Below, one piece after another: positions 6,124 to 6,519 of a stretch of 6,519 nt of DNA. The notes beneath the pieces are model-generated. The model was not told the DNA's origin and did no database searches. It worked only from the letters and a program-made list of their open reading frames with translations. The position numbers were made by a program, and so were the translations under genes. Numbering within the stretch: the stretch's first letter is position 1; each line of letters starts with the position of its first letter. Origin of the DNA: Ignavibacteriales bacterium (GTDB lineage: Bacteria; Bacteroidota; Ignavibacteria; Ignavibacteriales; Ignavibacteriaceae); assembly GCA_027347125.1 (NCBI GenBank), contig DAIERC010000375.1, positions 1-6,519 on the forward strand, written 5' to 3'.

Positions 6124-6152
6124 ATTATAAATATGCAGCAATGTTTTTAGAA
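6124..6152 (-). promoter_or_regulatory. Candidate promoter for the pentapeptide-repeat gene
   Basis: On the minus strand a perfect TATAAT (6129 to 6124) lies 23 bp before the ATG at 6100. TTCTAA (6152 to 6147) is 17 bp further upstream, matching TTGACA at only 3 of 6 positions. The predicted leader is short. No classical Shine-Dalgarno sequence is at normal distance; CGGGTT (6112 to 6107) is the closest G-rich element. Confidence 0.38.
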
Positions 6153-6197
6153 ATTAAAACGCCTGGATAAGATTTTTTAGCCACGTATGAATTTACG

Positions 6198-6237
6198 TAT
6201 TATCCTCTTTAATATTGGAATCCCATTGGGGATAATA
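6198..6237. repeat. Imperfect inverted repeat in the gap upstream of the pentapeptide gene
   Basis: TATTATCC (6198-6205) is complementary to GGATAATA (6230-6237). In RNA the stem extends by one G-U and one C-G pair to 6207/6228, enclosing a 20-nt loop. A direct repeat of ACGTAT 12 bp apart (6183-6188, 6195-6200) abuts the left arm. There is no T-tract. It may be an operator or transcript structure, or chance in AT-rich DNA. Confidence 0.3.
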
Positions 6238-6337
6238 ATGTTTGCATCTAATTAGTCCGTGTGCAATATATGCAGATATAAAAGACATCATCGCGGCTTG
6301 GTAACAGTGAAGTTCTATAAGAAAATTTTATATGCTC

Positions 6338-6370
6338 ATTGTAGGCCGAACAGACCGTTCGACCTACAAT
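6338..6370. repeat. 33-bp near-perfect palindrome downstream of the DoxX gene
   Basis: ATTGTAGGCCGAAC (6338-6351) and GTTCGACCTACAAT (6357-6370) pair at 13 of 14 positions around AGACC. It lies 24 bp beyond the DoxX stop codon, where a terminator would be expected. However, in the minus direction the stem is followed by GAGCATATAAAATTTTC, not a T-tract, so it is not a canonical intrinsic terminator on that strand, and on the plus strand A-rich DNA follows. Its length and G+C content in an AT-rich gap suggest a dispersed REP-like palindromic repeat, or a non-canonical terminator. Confidence 0.6.
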
Positions 6371-6394
6371 AAAAACAAAAAGATTGTTGCCGTG

Positions 6395-6519
6395 TTATTT
6401 TTTATTTGATTTTGCTTCCAGTATCTCGTCAATGCTTAATGGGCCAGAACCGAAATAAGCCATAAATATTGCACCACCCAGCATAGAAATATTTTTCATA
6501 AACATTACATATTGAGTTT
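6395..6519 (-). CDS. DoxX-family membrane protein, C-terminal end (5'-truncated by window edge)
   Basis: Reading the minus strand, the frame is open from the window edge to TAA at 6397-6395 and encodes 41 residues ending in DEILEAKSNKK. The segment FMKNISMLGGAIFMAYFGSG followed by PLSID matches the last transmembrane helix and C-terminal signature of DoxX/DoxD-family proteins, where a KN-x-x-x-x-GG helix leads into a (F/Y)G-x-GP-x-S-(I/L/V)D motif. These are four-helix inner-membrane proteins, some linked to quinone or redox functions, but most are uncharacterised. The remainder of the gene lies beyond 6519, so length and start cannot be judged. No standard terminator follows; instead a 33-bp palindrome starts 24 bp downstream. 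Confidence 0.82.
   Translation of the reverse strand, partial: TQYVMFMKNISMLGGAIFMAYFGSGPLSIDEILEAKSNKK

Noticed and set aside
1..6519. A novel defence, mobile or multi-gene system
   Set aside because: Genes are separated by terminators, belong to common unrelated families, and no integrase, transposase, CRISPR or toxin-antitoxin pair is visible.

Overview
The window looks like ordinary chromosomal DNA from an AT-rich bacterium of the Bacteroidota/Chlorobiota branch, most likely the Ignavibacteria. That placement is an inference from low GC, sparse Shine-Dalgarno sequences, secreted HEAT and Ig-like proteins, an M13 peptidase and gene style; no marker gene is present to prove it. I see no phage, insertion sequence, CRISPR array, tRNA or rRNA.

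Layout, left to right: (1) 1-477 (+) is the C-terminal part of a membrane-bound polyprenyl-phosphate sugar-1-phosphate transferase, the priming enzyme of a surface polysaccharide pathway, probably the end of a capsule/exopolysaccharide locus. (2) 574-2010 (+) is a lipoprotein with one carboxypeptidase-regulatory-like domain and three Ig-like (Big_1-type) domains. (3) 2133-2483 (+) is a small VOC-fold (glyoxalase-like) protein followed by a strong terminator. (4) 2748-3161 (+) is a short exported HEAT-repeat protein with the only classical Shine-Dalgarno sequence in the window, again followed by a terminator. (5) 3358-5397 (+) is a complete exported M13 (neprilysin-type) zinc metallopeptidase. 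(6) 5480-6100 (-) is a pentapeptide-repeat protein with a very regular beta-helix pattern and a Qnr-like C-terminal tail. (7) 6395-6519 (-) is the C-terminal end of a DoxX-family membrane protein.

Most genes seem to be single transcription units rather than one operon. Genes 3, 4 and 5 are each closed by a GC-rich hairpin plus T-tract, and all three hairpins use the same GCCGG...CCGGC core; the one at 5440-5464 lies between convergent genes and can serve both. Several proteins (lipoprotein, HEAT protein, M13 peptidase) are predicted to act outside the cytoplasm, and the sugar transferase feeds envelope polysaccharide, so the region has a cell-envelope flavour, but no shared pathway can be shown.

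The parts least explained by genes are a G+C-richer island at 2568-2665 just upstream of the HEAT gene, a near-perfect 33-bp palindrome at 6338-6370, a leader hairpin before the M13 peptidase, and a CGGGTT-like element just upstream of three starts. None of these amounts to a demonstrated new system.
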